NCBI GenBank assembly: GCA_964512045.1
Contig: CAZEJK010000081.1
Location: 1-21,599, forward strand
Direction: 5' to 3'
DNA length: 21,599 nt
Source of the DNA: CAZEJK01 sp964512045
GTDB lineage: Bacteria > Acidobacteriota > Thermoanaerobaculia > Thermoanaerobaculales > Sulfomarinibacteraceae
Below, piece after piece: positions 8,219 to 18,540 of the stretch. Under the pieces are notes generated by a model. The model worked only from the letters and a program-made list of their open reading frames with translations. It was not told where the DNA came from and made no database searches. The stretch's first letter is position 1; each line of letters begins with the position of its first letter. The position numbers and the translations under genes were made by a program.

Positions 8219-9229
8219 TCACTGGAAGTTGACCCCGTTCAGATCGAGCATATGGGAGCGACACCCTCGGCGAGAGCAGATCTGCACCATGCCGCCGCCC
8301 TGAACGATCATGGGCACCATCGGTGCGTCGCACACCGCGCAGCTGGCATGGCCCATCAGCTCACCGTGGCAGTACGGGCAGAAGAAGTTGGCCACCGTGT
8401 CCTCGGGGATCGGGTGCTGCGACTCGATCGTGAACGACCCGTACAACGACGACAGCAGAAGCCAGCCGTGCTTGCGCAGGAACGACACTGTCACTCGGAT
8501 CGACGGCTTGCCGTCGAGCAGGTGCTCGTGATCCATCAAGGAGTGGTTGCAGCGAGGACAGTGCACCTGGACCGGGAAGACTCGCTCGTCTCCGGCAGGC
8601 TCCACCCGATCCAGCCCGACCCGGGCACGGTTCAGGATCGACTCCACCTCTCGTTCGCTCACCTGCGAGAAGTAGTGGCCGTCGATCACCACGATCGGTC
8701 CGAGTGCACAGGCGCCCAGGCAGTTGACGAGCTCGAGCGTGAACTCCCGATCGTCGGTTGTGTGCCCCGCAGCAACGCCAAGCTGACGCTGGAATGCCGC
8801 GGCCACCCGCGGGGCGTTGCGAACGTGACACGCCGTCCCGGTGCACACCGAGACCAGATGACGACCGCGAGGCTCGAGACTGAACGCCTTGTAGAACGTC
8901 GCCACGCCGTAGATGTCGACAAGCGAGCGTCCAGTCCGCTGCGCCAGAAGCCGCAGAGCCCCCTCCGGCAGGTACCCGAATCGGGCCTGGATCCCTTGCA
9001 TCATGCCGATCAGACCGCCGCCGGCTTCGCCATGCTGAGCCACCAGAGCCTCGATCTGCTGGACCATCGACGGATCCGAGGCCGTTCCCGGCATCTCGAA
9101 CTCACCGCAGCGGAGCACAGGATCGCGGGTTGGCGTGCAGTCAGGACAGCTTGCAGCGTGCAGGCAGCTGGAGCACAGGTCGTTGTACACGAAGCCAGGG
9201 TCGTCCGCGGAGGCGTGGGTGGGTTCCAT
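8219..9229 (-). CDS. NuoE-like thioredoxin-fold [2Fe-2S] subunit with added Cys-rich N- and C-terminal domains
   Basis: This 336-aa protein is about twice the usual NuoE length. The core (about 50-205) is NuoE/HydC-like, with GYLPEGALRLLAQRTG and DIYGVATFYKAFSLEPRG. The cluster ligands are Cys 129 and 134 (CTGTAC) and Cys 170 and 174 (CLGAC). The N-terminus has a separate cluster of Cys 19, 22, 28, 31 and 41. The C-terminus has four CxxC-like knuckles (224/227, 284/287, 297/300, 318/323) that look like zinc ribbons. The start at 9229 was chosen because GGAGG lies 6 bases upstream and the sigma-54 promoter at 9267-9282 rules out longer starts. The subunit would carry one-electron transfer next to the NuoF FMN. 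It opens the operon. Confidence 0.85.
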   Translation of the reverse strand: MEPTHASADDPGFVYNDLCSSCLHAASCPDCTPTRDPVLRCGEFEMPGTASDPSMVQQIEALVAQHGEAGGGLIGMMQGIQARFGYLPEGALRLLAQRTGRSLVDIYGVATFYKAFSLEPRGRHLVSVCTGTACHVRNAPRVAAAFQRQLGVAAGHTTDDREFTLELVNCLGACALGPIVVIDGHYFSQVSEREVESILNRARVGLDRVEPAGDERVFPVQVHCPRCNHSLMDHEHLLDGKPSIRVTVSFLRKHGWLLLSSLYGSFTIESQHPIPEDTVANFFCPYCHGELMGHASCAVCDAPMVPMIVQGGGMVQICSRRGCRSHMLDLNGVNFQ

Positions 9230-9266
9230 GCGAGTCCTCCATCGAGGCCGGAGTTTTCTTTGAAGG

Positions 9267-9282
9267 AGCAATAGCTGTGCCA
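9267..9282 (-). promoter_or_regulatory. Sigma-54 (-24/-12) promoter of the NuoE/NuoF-GltD/GltB operon
   Basis: The minus strand reads TGGCAC-AGCTA-TTGCT, which matches the sigma-54 consensus TGGCAC-N5-TTGCW, with GG and GC spaced exactly 12 bases apart. The predicted start is near 9256, giving a leader of about 27 bases with GGAGG 6 bases before the ATG at 9229. A sigma-54 activator gene lies divergently next door, as expected for a dedicated regulator. Confidence 0.8.
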
Positions 9283-9524
9283 TGCCGCATCGCGGTACTC
9301 GGGTCTCAACATCTGACCGTGTCACTGCGAGAACGGCCACAGCAGGGTCCCCGCACGCGTGACTGGCGACCCGATGCTCGTCGGTCCCTGGTTGTTTCGT
9401 GGACAGAGCAACGCCGTTCTCCGCTCGTGTATCGACAGCGCGAGCGCACGACACCGTCTGCCCCCAGAAGACCGGCGCCGCATCGCGTCATCCCTGGAGT
9501 CGATTCGCGATCGAGACGCACTGT

Positions 9525-9545
9525 AGTGGGTAAAATCTTCCCACT
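9525..9545. promoter_or_regulatory. Inverted repeat, candidate activator binding site
   Basis: AGTGGG (9525-9530) and CCCACT (9540-9545) are a perfect 6-bp inverted repeat with a 9-base A/T-rich spacer. It lies about 250-270 bases upstream of the sigma-54 promoter and about 50 bases upstream of the activator's own -35. That position fits both an enhancer site and autoregulation. The assignment is inferred. Confidence 0.4.
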
Positions 9546-9577
9546 GATACGAAAATCACCGAAAAGGGCGAGAAAAA
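9532..9577. promoter_or_regulatory. Helically phased A-tracts, predicted DNA bend
   Basis: Runs of 4-5 A begin at 9532, 9552, 9562 and 9573, giving intervals of 20, 10 and 11 bases, close to one or two helical turns. Phased A-tracts curve DNA. Here they could help loop an upstream-bound activator to the promoter, or act as an upstream element for the promoter at 9593. Confidence 0.45.
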
Positions 9578-9592
9578 CAGACCCACCTCCTC

Positions 9593-9620
9593 TTGACAGC
9601 TCACCCAGGCAGGCTATGGT
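9593..9620 (+). promoter_or_regulatory. Sigma-70-type promoter of the NtrC-family gene
   Basis: A perfect -35 TTGACA (9593-9598) is followed after 16 bases by TATGGT (9615-9620), a 4/6 match to the -10. The ATG at 9642 would give a leader of about 15 bases with GGAG 6-7 bases before the start. Confidence 0.6.
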
Positions 9621-9641
9621 CAAGTCAGGACGGAGACATCC

Positions 9642-11045
<1,404 letters not shown>

Positions 11046-11049
11046 CGAT

Positions 11050-11580
11050 GTGGATACACGAACCTCTCGTCTGCTCGTCCTCCTCATCGCTCCTCTCCTG
11101 GTCGTCATCGGTTGCACCTCCACCGGCGGGACGCCCGACCAGCCTGACCGCGTCTACTCTGCTGCTGGCTTCCGCGAGGTCCTCGCGGCCTTGTCCGCAG
11201 CCGTCATCGACATGAAAGCCGAGGTTGTGACGTACCGGCAGACGCAGGAGCCGATGGCCGCACACCTCGAGGCCGTGCTGGACTGGCCCGCGCCGGAGCC
11301 CGAGAGCTCGGTCCTCATCGTCCACGTCGTGCCAGGCGAGCACGGAACGAGGGTCACCGTCGACAGCGAGTGGTTCGCCGCCTACCGGGAGCGCACGAGC
11401 GGCCGGATCACATCGGTCGATGCGAGCTCGGAGGACTGCATGGCATGTGCGGCGGCCAAGGACGCGAGCGCGCAGTTCGTCAAGGTCTCCATCGGCCGGG
11501 CCATCGCCAGCGGCCGCCGCGCCGAGAGTGATCTCCTCGCGGCGATGGACCAGCAGCTCGGCGCCGACGCCGGGGTGTGA
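11050..11580 (+). CDS. Small lipoprotein of unknown function (176 aa)
   Basis: The frame starts at GTG 11050, 4 bases after the activator's stop, with only a weak upstream GACGAG. The N-terminus is a lipoprotein signal: TSRLLVLLIAPLLVV then VIGC, with lipidated Cys at residue 22 followed by TSTGG. The mature part is mixed alpha/beta with no motif I recognise; it has a CMAC pair near residue 131-134. It is probably co-transcribed with the sigma-54 activator. It could be an envelope sensor or an unrelated passenger; the sequence does not say which. A weak 5-bp inverted repeat (GTGAG/CTCAC) overlaps its stop. Confidence 0.7.
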   Translation: MDTRTSRLLVLLIAPLLVVIGCTSTGGTPDQPDRVYSAAGFREVLAALSAAVIDMKAEVVTYRQTQEPMAAHLEAVLDWPAPEPESSVLIVHVVPGEHGTRVTVDSEWFAAYRERTSGRITSVDASSEDCMACAAAKDASAQFVKVSIGRAIASGRRAESDLLAAMDQQLGADAGV

Positions 11581-11595
11581 GAACGACGGGGGAGC

Positions 11596-12357
11596 TCACT
11601 GCAACGGCACACGCGACTCGGGGACCGGCCCGTTCACGCTGTCGCTGACGACCTCGCCGTCGCGAAGCTCGACGACTCGCTGCGCCCTCCTGGCCAGGGC
11701 CATGTCGTGGGTCACCACCACCAGGGTCCTGCCCTGCTCCCAAAGGTCGGCGAGCAGTGACATGACATCCGAGCCAGAGCCGGTATCGAGGTTCCCGGTC
11801 GGCTCGTCCGCGAGGATGATGTCCGGCTCCATGGCCAGCGCCCGAGCCACCGCCACGCGTTGCATCTGACCGCCGGAGAGCTCGGTGGGCCGATGCTCGA
11901 CGCGATCTCCGAGCCCGACCCGCTCGAGCTGCTCCAGCGCCCGCCGGCGGCGCTCGGAGCGGCGAACGCCGCCGAACAGCATCGGCATCTCGACGTTCTC
12001 GAGCGCGGTCAGCTGGGGCAGCAGGTTGAAGCTCTGGAATATGAACCCGACACGCCGGTTGCGAACATCGGCCAGCTGATCGCGATCGAGCCCCGCCACC
12101 CGCTCGCCGCCGAGCACGTACTCACCGTCCGTCGGAGTATCGAGACAGCCCAGCAGATTGAGCAGGGTTGACTTGCCCGAGCCCGAAGGTCCGACAACGG
12201 CAACGAAGTCACCGCGCCGCACCGCAAGATCGACGCCTCGCAACGCCTCCACACGAATCTTGCCCGACGCATACGTCTTGGTGATCTCGCTCATGTGGAT
12301 GAGATGTCCGTTGGTCTCCTGGGCCGTCTTCTGAGCGCGCATCAAGGGCCAGTTCAT
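11596..12357 (-). CDS. ABC transporter ATP-binding protein, MacB/LolD family
   Basis: This 253-aa ATPase has Walker A GPSGSGKST, Q-loop FIFQSFNLLPQLTALENV, signature LSGGQMQR, Walker B IILADEPTGNLD and the H-loop VVTHD. All are characteristic of the LolD/MacB/FtsE group that energises FtsX-type permeases by mechanotransmission. GAGGTGA lies 4 bases before the ATG and the upstream permease stop is 9 bases away, so it is co-transcribed with the permeases and adaptor. It is the last gene of the operon. A later in-frame ATG (HLIHMSEITKTY) is an alternative start, but it lacks a comparable ribosome binding site. Confidence 0.95.
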   Translation of the reverse strand: MNWPLMRAQKTAQETNGHLIHMSEITKTYASGKIRVEALRGVDLAVRRGDFVAVVGPSGSGKSTLLNLLGCLDTPTDGEYVLGGERVAGLDRDQLADVRNRRVGFIFQSFNLLPQLTALENVEMPMLFGGVRRSERRRRALEQLERVGLGDRVEHRPTELSGGQMQRVAVARALAMEPDIILADEPTGNLDTGSGSDVMSLLADLWEQGRTLVVVTHDMALARRAQRVVELRDGEVVSDSVNGPVPESRVPLQ

Positions 12358-12366
12358 GGGGTCACC

Positions 12367-13624
12367 TCACTCATACCGAAGTGTCTCGGCCGGCTCCACG
12401 GAGGCGGCCCGTCGCGCCGGGAAGTACCCGGCGAGGAGTCCAACGGTGCCAAGCACCCCGGCCGTCGCCGCAGCGATCGGCCACGACAGCGTCGGCTTGC
12501 CCAGAAACTCCAGGGCGTCGTTGCCGGCAGTTGGCAGCAGGGCGAGCACGGTGACCAGCACGAACGCCAGCGCCAGGCCAGCGCAGCCTCCGAGGAGTGT
12601 ACAGCAGCCCCTGCAGCAGGAACGGACCGGTCACCCAGCCGCGACGAGCGCCCATCGCCATCTGAACCCCGATCTCCTTGGTCTTCTCCTTGACCACGGC
12701 GTACATGATGTTCGCAACACCGATCCCGCCCACGAGCAGGGTCAGGCCACCGATGACTCCGAGGAAGATCTGAATCGAGACCAGCACGGTGGTCATCACC
12801 TTGGAGCCCTCCGCGGTGTCCCACAGCCGCACCACCTCCTGGTCGGTGGGATCGAACCGGTACCGCGCGCTCAGTGCATTCGCGAACTGCTCCCGCGCCA
12901 CCGGCATCAGCTCGGGACGATCCACCTTGAACACGACATTGCTCAGGGTCTCCCGACCGAACTGAGCTGCGAACGTGGTGATCGGCACGACGCCGTGGTC
13001 GGCGTCCGGCCCACCGTAGGTTCCCATCTGGAGCTTCTCCTGCATCACGCCGATCACCGTGTACGGCGAGCCAGCCACCTGCACGACCTCCCCAACAGGA
13101 TCGACCTCACCGAAGATGTCCGCCGCGAGCTCGTTGCCGAGGAAGATCACGCGCCGCTTTTCGGCCTCGTCGTTCGGGTTGAAGAACCGCCCGCCAGGCT
13201 GGGCGAAGTGGTGCCGGAGCACTCCGTAGCTGGAGTTGGCGCCGGTCACCCTGCCGTTGACCGTGCGCCGTCCCCAGGTGAGCGTGGTCTGCCACGATGT
13301 GATCTCGCCGACGACGCCGGACGCCGCCGTCATCCGCTGGCGCAGGTACGGAATATCGTCGAGCCGCGGTCGGATCGGTCGGCCGGTTGGCAGCCCGTCC
13401 CACACCACCGACGTCTCCCCGGGCCACCAGACCGCGATGTTCTCACCCATCCCACGACGGCCACGCATCATCTGCTGCTTCAGCCCCTCGCCGAACGCCA
13501 GCAACAGCACGATGGCGACCGTGCCCCAGGCGATCGCGGCAACGGTCAGCATGGCACGCTTGCGCTGCATGGTGGAGGCCTGGAGGAACAGCTGACTGAT
13601 GACCGCAAAGCTCCGTGCTCCCAT
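12367..13624 (-). CDS. ABC transporter permease, FtsX/MacB type, with an internal frameshift
   Basis: The N-terminal part has a first membrane helix (MLTVAAIAWGTVAIVLLLAFGEGL), a MacB periplasmic core domain and a second membrane helix at GGLTLLVGGIGVANIM. It is then intact to EKTKEIGVQMAMGARRG and FLLQGLLYT. At about 12592-12601 the frame breaks. The expected C-terminus (LLGGCAGLALAFVLVTV... GYFPARRAASVEPAETLRYE) continues in another frame to the stop at 12367, as from a +1 insertion or a -2 deletion. Without correction the protein loses its last two helices and would probably be inactive. The sister permease next door is intact, so a sequencing error is as likely as a true mutation. Two adjacent ATGs exist (13627, 13624); the second is better spaced from GAGG. 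Confidence 0.85.
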
Positions 13625-13635
13625 CATCCGCCTCG

Positions 13636-14868
13636 CTACAGCTTCATCGCCACCACCGGGTCCATCCCGGCGGCGTCTCGTGCCGGAAAGTACCCGGCGA
13701 CCAGCCCGATCAGTCCCAACACCGCCGCTGTCAGCCCCGTGAGTGCCGGCGACAGATGCGGCTCGCCGATGGCCTCGGTCAGTCCGAACGCCGGCACGGC
13801 AGCGCAGATCGCGAACGCCAGGGCCAGACCGACGGCGCCTCCAACAGCGGTGATCAGCATCGTCTCGGCCAAGAACTGGGCGAGGACAGTGCGGTACCGC
13901 GCCCCGAGTGCCATCTTGATGCCGATCTCGCGAGTCCGCTCCTCGACGACGACGTTCATGATGTTGGACACCCCGATCCCGCCCACCACCAGCGTCAGAC
14001 CACCCATCAGGCCAAGGAAGATCTTGAAGCCGAGCATGAACGTGTCGAAGAACACGAACATCTCGGTTGTGTCCCAGATCGACAGCGCCTCGCTGTCCGC
14101 CGGATCGAACCGCATCCGCTCGGCGAGCCGCTCTCGGATCCGCTCGGTCAGCGCGGCGTTTCCGGCGGGGTCCTGGGCCCTGAAGATGAACAGGTTGATG
14201 TACTTGCGGCCGGTCAAAGCGCGCAGCGTCGGCGCGGGGATGAACATCTTGCTGTGGTCGCGACCGGAGTACGAGGAGTCCTGGGTCTTCGGCGTCAACA
14301 CCCCCACCACCGTGAACGGCGAGCCGTGCAGCATCACGGTCTCGCCGACCGGGTTGGGGCGACCGAGCAGGTCCTCTGCCAGCTCGTTCCCAACGAACAC
14401 CACCCTGCGCCGCTGCTCCATGTCGATCGGGTTGATGAACCGGCCTCCACTCTGCGGCACCAACGCGCGCATCGTCCCAAACTCCGGCGAGATCCCGGAG
14501 ACATCCACCGCCCGTCCCCGCTCACCGTAACGGACCTGGAGCGTCTCGGAGTACTCGCTGGACAGCGCCGCGATCCCGTCGACCCGGTCGCGCACAAACT
14601 GCACATCGTCCTCGGTCATCCGGATCTGCCGTCCCTTTCCGAGGCCCTCGTACGGTAACGAGGTCCGTGACGGCCAGGCAATCACGATCCGGTCGCCCAG
14701 GCCGGCGAAGGCTTTGGTCTGACGTTCGTGCAACCCTTCCCCGAACGCCAGCAGCAGGCTCACGGCCACCGTCCCCCAGACGATCCCGAAGGTCGTCAGG
14801 AAGGTGCGCAGCTTCTGACTCCACAGATCGCGCACCATCTGCCGCAGGAGCAGCGCGAGAGTGCCCAC
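13636..14868 (-). CDS. ABC transporter permease, FtsX/MacB type (intact)
   Basis: This 410-aa protein has an N-terminal helix (KLRTFLTTFGIVWGTVAVSLLLAFGEGL), a MacB periplasmic core domain and three C-terminal helices. Conserved segments are GGLTLVVGGIGVSNIMNVVVEERTREIGIKMALGAR and GYFPARDAAGMDPVVAMKL. The start is GTG, 2 bases after the adaptor stop. It is a paralogue of the frameshifted permease, so the pair would form a heterodimer with the single separate ATPase. The family exports peptides, lipoproteins, siderophores or macrolides; the cargo here is unknown. Confidence 0.92.
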   Translation of the reverse strand: MGTLALLLRQMVRDLWSQKLRTFLTTFGIVWGTVAVSLLLAFGEGLHERQTKAFAGLGDRIVIAWPSRTSLPYEGLGKGRQIRMTEDDVQFVRDRVDGIAALSSEYSETLQVRYGERGRAVDVSGISPEFGTMRALVPQSGGRFINPIDMEQRRRVVFVGNELAEDLLGRPNPVGETVMLHGSPFTVVGVLTPKTQDSSYSGRDHSKMFIPAPTLRALTGRKYINLFIFRAQDPAGNAALTERIRERLAERMRFDPADSEALSIWDTTEMFVFFDTFMLGFKIFLGLMGGLTLVVGGIGVSNIMNVVVEERTREIGIKMALGARYRTVLAQFLAETMLITAVGGAVGLALAFAICAAVPAFGLTEAIGEPHLSPALTGLTAAVLGLIGLVAGYFPARDAAGMDPVVAMKL

Positions 14869-14870
14869 GG

Positions 14871-15977
14871 TCAGCTGATCTCCCGCGGCGGCCGCTGAAC
14901 CACCTGGTCGCCTTCCTGGAGGCCTTCCACGATCTCGACGTTGAGACCGTCCGACAGCCCGAGCGTGACCGGCACGGTCACGGGCTCAGCATCGGGACCG
15001 GAGCCCGGGACCTCGACCGAGGTCGCGTCCTCACCCCCGCCAAAATGCACCAGCCGCTCCGGAACCAGGAGGATATCGGTCTTCTCCCGGATGATCACGT
15101 CGGCGTTGGCAGAGTAGCCCGCACGCAACGTCACCGAGTGGTTCGGGTCCAGCTCGATCTCCACGTCGAACAGCGTGGCGCCCTCGCTGCTACTCGCCTG
15201 CGGGGCGATCCGCGCCAGCTCGCCCGTCACAGCAACATCCGGCAGCGCGCCCACCTTGATCCGGCACGGCATTCCGACAGAGACCTTGCCGACGTCGATC
15301 TCGTCCACGGTGCCCTTGAACACCAGATCACTCATGTCAGCAATTGCCGCCAGCTCGGTCCCCGGCTGGTAGGAGGTCAGCGGCACGACCGGATCTCCCG
15401 GGTTCACCGAGCGGCTGAGCACCGTGCCACTCGCCGGAGCACGGATGATGGCGTCCACAACCGTGACACCCCCGGACACCTTGCCGCTTCGCGTCAACTG
15501 TCGGTTGTCTCGCGCCTGCTCGAGCGCCACCTCGGCGAGCTCGAAGCTCTCCTCCAGTGCATCCAGGTCTCCGCGTGACATGAGCCCCTTGCTGTGGAGC
15601 TCGCGGCCGCGCTCGAGATCCACCCTGACCTTGGCGAACGTCGCCTCGGCGGATCGCAGCTGATGGTCCACCACCAGCAGCTCCTGCGGGGTCGGATCCG
15701 GCGCGATCTCGAACAGCCGGTCACCGGCGGAGACCACATCGCCCACCTGGACAAAGCACTCGCGCACGATCCCGGAGATCTTCGACTTCACCTGGAACCG
15801 CTCGCGAGGCTCGATCTGCCCCACCGCCAGCGCCTTGTCCGTAATCGCACCCCGCTCCACCGGGATCAGCGTCAACCCGTTCTCAGCTCCCCTGTGTGAG
15901 CCGACCCACGCCGAGATCCCGCCGGCAGCGGCGGCAATCACTGCAACGAGCACCAGAATTCTAAGCAGCTTGGCCAT
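14871..15977 (-). CDS. Periplasmic adaptor (membrane fusion protein), MacA/HlyD-like
   Basis: This 368-aa protein is anchored by one N-terminal helix (LLRILVLVAVIAAAAGGISAWV). The barrel-sandwich half-motifs are split: VKSKISGIVRECFVQVGDVVSAGDRLFEI and IIRAPASGTVLSRSVNPGDPV. A long helical hairpin lies between them (residues about 105-165). The C-terminal beta-barrel and membrane-proximal segments end in VTVPVTLGLSDGLNVEIVEGLQEGDQVV, typical of MacA. It would bridge the inner-membrane permeases to an outer-membrane channel; no TolC-like gene is in the window. GGGGAGG lies 7 bases before the ATG. It is the first gene of the exporter operon. Confidence 0.93.
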   Translation of the reverse strand: MAKLLRILVLVAVIAAAAGGISAWVGSHRGAENGLTLIPVERGAITDKALAVGQIEPRERFQVKSKISGIVRECFVQVGDVVSAGDRLFEIAPDPTPQELLVVDHQLRSAEATFAKVRVDLERGRELHSKGLMSRGDLDALEESFELAEVALEQARDNRQLTRSGKVSGGVTVVDAIIRAPASGTVLSRSVNPGDPVVPLTSYQPGTELAAIADMSDLVFKGTVDEIDVGKVSVGMPCRIKVGALPDVAVTGELARIAPQASSSEGATLFDVEIELDPNHSVTLRAGYSANADVIIREKTDILLVPERLVHFGGGEDATSVEVPGSGPDAEPVTVPVTLGLSDGLNVEIVEGLQEGDQVVQRPPREIS

Positions 15978-16062
15978 CGCGACGCCTCCCCGGATCGTTT
16001 CCTTCTCAGTTTAGATACGGGGAGCCCCCCCCTGGGTTTAACAGCAGGAGGTGAAACGCGCG

Positions 16063-17355
<1,293 letters not shown>

Positions 17356-17357
17356 GC

Positions 17358-17834
17358 CTACTCCTCGAACCGCTCGTCCGCCCGCCGTCGCTGCACGGCC
17401 CCATCGTCGAGCCAGCCCGCCGCCGACTCCGGGAACGCGTCGAACATCGGCACGTACGGCTTGATGTCGAGCACCGGCGTCCAGTCGAGCAGGTCGAGGT
17501 CGAGCACCTCCAGCTCGGACCCCCGGACCTCCACGAGCCGCACCACCGACAACCCGATCGGGTTTGGTCGGCTCGGCGAGCGCGTCGCGAGCACGCCCCG
17601 CTCCACCACATCACGGTACGGCACCACCTTTGGCCGGTAGGGCCGTGCGCGATCGGCCAGCCACACCAGCCAGATCCGCTCGAAGCCATCGAGGTCGCAC
17701 AGCGCTTCTCCGAAGCCTGGTTCCAGGATCACCGTCCCCCGCTCTCCGTCTGAGAATCTCGGTTGGATCGGTGTCCCCGGCTGGCTCGTGAACGGCGATC
17801 GCACCCAGCCGATCGGTCGTAGTGTCGCTTCCAT
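17358..17834 (-). CDS. trmO: tRNA (adenine37-N6)-methyltransferase TrmO (TsaA/YaeB family)
   Basis: This 158-aa protein opens with MEATLRPIGWVRSPF, the family start. It carries SPSRPNPIGLSVVRL and LDLLDWTPVLDIKPYVP, the two signature blocks of TrmO. The enzyme uses SAM to methylate N6 of t6A37 in certain tRNAs, improving decoding. The length matches the short, single-domain members rather than the roughly 235-aa E. coli form. The ATG at 17834 was chosen by homology; no good ribosome binding site is visible and upstream in-frame codons lack family similarity. It is co-transcribed with the flavoprotein gene downstream. Confidence 0.9.
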   Translation of the reverse strand: MEATLRPIGWVRSPFTSQPGTPIQPRFSDGERGTVILEPGFGEALCDLDGFERIWLVWLADRARPYRPKVVPYRDVVERGVLATRSPSRPNPIGLSVVRLVEVRGSELEVLDLDLLDWTPVLDIKPYVPMFDAFPESAAGWLDDGAVQRRRADERFEE

Positions 17835-17952
17835 GACCACAGCGTAGCGCCGACCCGGATGGAACGCGAGCATGAAGGAGGAGCTCGCTCGTGGTAGCCT
17901 ACTGCTACTGTGCAGACAACGCGACCAGTTCAGCTCTACGACGGAGTGGATC
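17835..17952. other. Divergent intergenic region between trmO and the ECF sigma gene
   Basis: This 118-base gap should hold promoters for both directions. A perfect small inverted repeat, GTAGC-CTACT-GCTAC (17894-17908), lies about 45 bases before the sigma-factor start. I cannot assign a -35/-10 pair with confidence. Confidence 0.35.
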
Positions 17953-18540
17953 GTGCTGACGGATAGCACGGATCCCGCGCCGTCGGTGGTGACCGAGCTG
18001 CTGGGAGCGTGGAGCCGTGGCGACCCCGACGCCCTCGACCGTCTCACGCCCCTCGTCTACACCGAGCTCCAGCAGCTCGCGCGGCGCCAGCTGCGGCGCG
18101 AGCGGAACGACCACACCCTCGACACCAGCGGCCTCGTGCACGAGGCGTTTCTCCGCCTCGTGGACCAGAGCCGGGTGCAGTGGCGAGAGCGCGCGCAGTT
18201 CTTCGCCGTGGCGGCCCGGATCATGCGCCGGGTGCTGATCGACCACGCCCGCCGGCGCCACGCCGCCCGCCGGGATGCCCGGCTGCGGGTCACCGTAACG
18301 GACGTCGAAACACCAAACCAGCCACGCGACGAGGATCTGATCGCCCTGGACGAGGCACTGACCCGGCTGGCCAAGCTCGATCCACGTCAGACGCAGCTCG
18401 TCGAGCTGCGCTACTTCGCCGGCATGACGGTCCCCGAGGCGGCCGAGGCCCTCGGCATCTCGCCGGCCACCGTCAAGCGAGAGTGGACGGTGGCCCGAGC
18501 CTGGCTGCGGCGCGAGCTTTCAGCGAGGGCTGCACCATGA
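17953..18540 (+). CDS. ECF-family RNA polymerase sigma factor (Acidobacteria/Planctomycetes type)
   Basis: This 195-aa protein has sigma region 2 (LVYTELQQLARRQLRRER... LVHEAFLRLVDQ... FFAVAARIMRRVLIDHARRR) and region 4 (LDPRQTQLVELRYFAGMTVPEAAEALGISPATVKREWTVARAWLRREL). This pattern is typical of the ECF group often encoded with Ser/Thr kinases. The GTG at 17953 was chosen because ACGGAG lies 6 bases upstream; an in-frame ATG at 17872 has no ribosome binding site and would add an unusual tail. No anti-sigma factor gene is adjacent. Control through the coupled kinase is likely, by analogy with kinase-activated ECF groups. Confidence 0.92.
   Translation: MLTDSTDPAPSVVTELLGAWSRGDPDALDRLTPLVYTELQQLARRQLRRERNDHTLDTSGLVHEAFLRLVDQSRVQWRERAQFFAVAARIMRRVLIDHARRRHAARRDARLRVTVTDVETPNQPRDEDLIALDEALTRLAKLDPRQTQLVELRYFAGMTVPEAAEALGISPATVKREWTVARAWLRRELSARAAP

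Larger units (their letters stand above)
9230..9641. other. Divergent regulatory region, 412 bases
   Basis: There is no gene here. It holds a -24/-12 promoter for the leftward operon, an inverted repeat, phased A-tracts and a sigma-70-type promoter for the rightward activator. The sequence GCCGCATCGCG occurs twice, near 9283 and near 9478, on the same strand. The A-rich stretch from about 9530 to 9580 stands out sharply from its GC-rich surroundings. Confidence 0.7.

Noticed and set aside
9230..9454. Upstream in-frame start for the NuoE-like protein at 9454
   Set aside because: It lies upstream of the sigma-54 promoter, the extra sequence has no family similarity, and the ATG at 9229 has a GGAGG site at the right distance.
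11577..11599. Inverted repeat GTGAG/CTCAC between convergent stops as a terminator
   Set aside because: The stem is only 5 bp with a 13-base loop and no T-run; too weak to call.
18009..18536. N-terminal extension of the kinase frame through the sigma-factor gene
   Set aside because: It overlaps a clear ECF sigma gene in another frame and reads as low-complexity Arg/Pro/Ala sequence. The ATG at 18537 in an ATGA overlap is the natural start.
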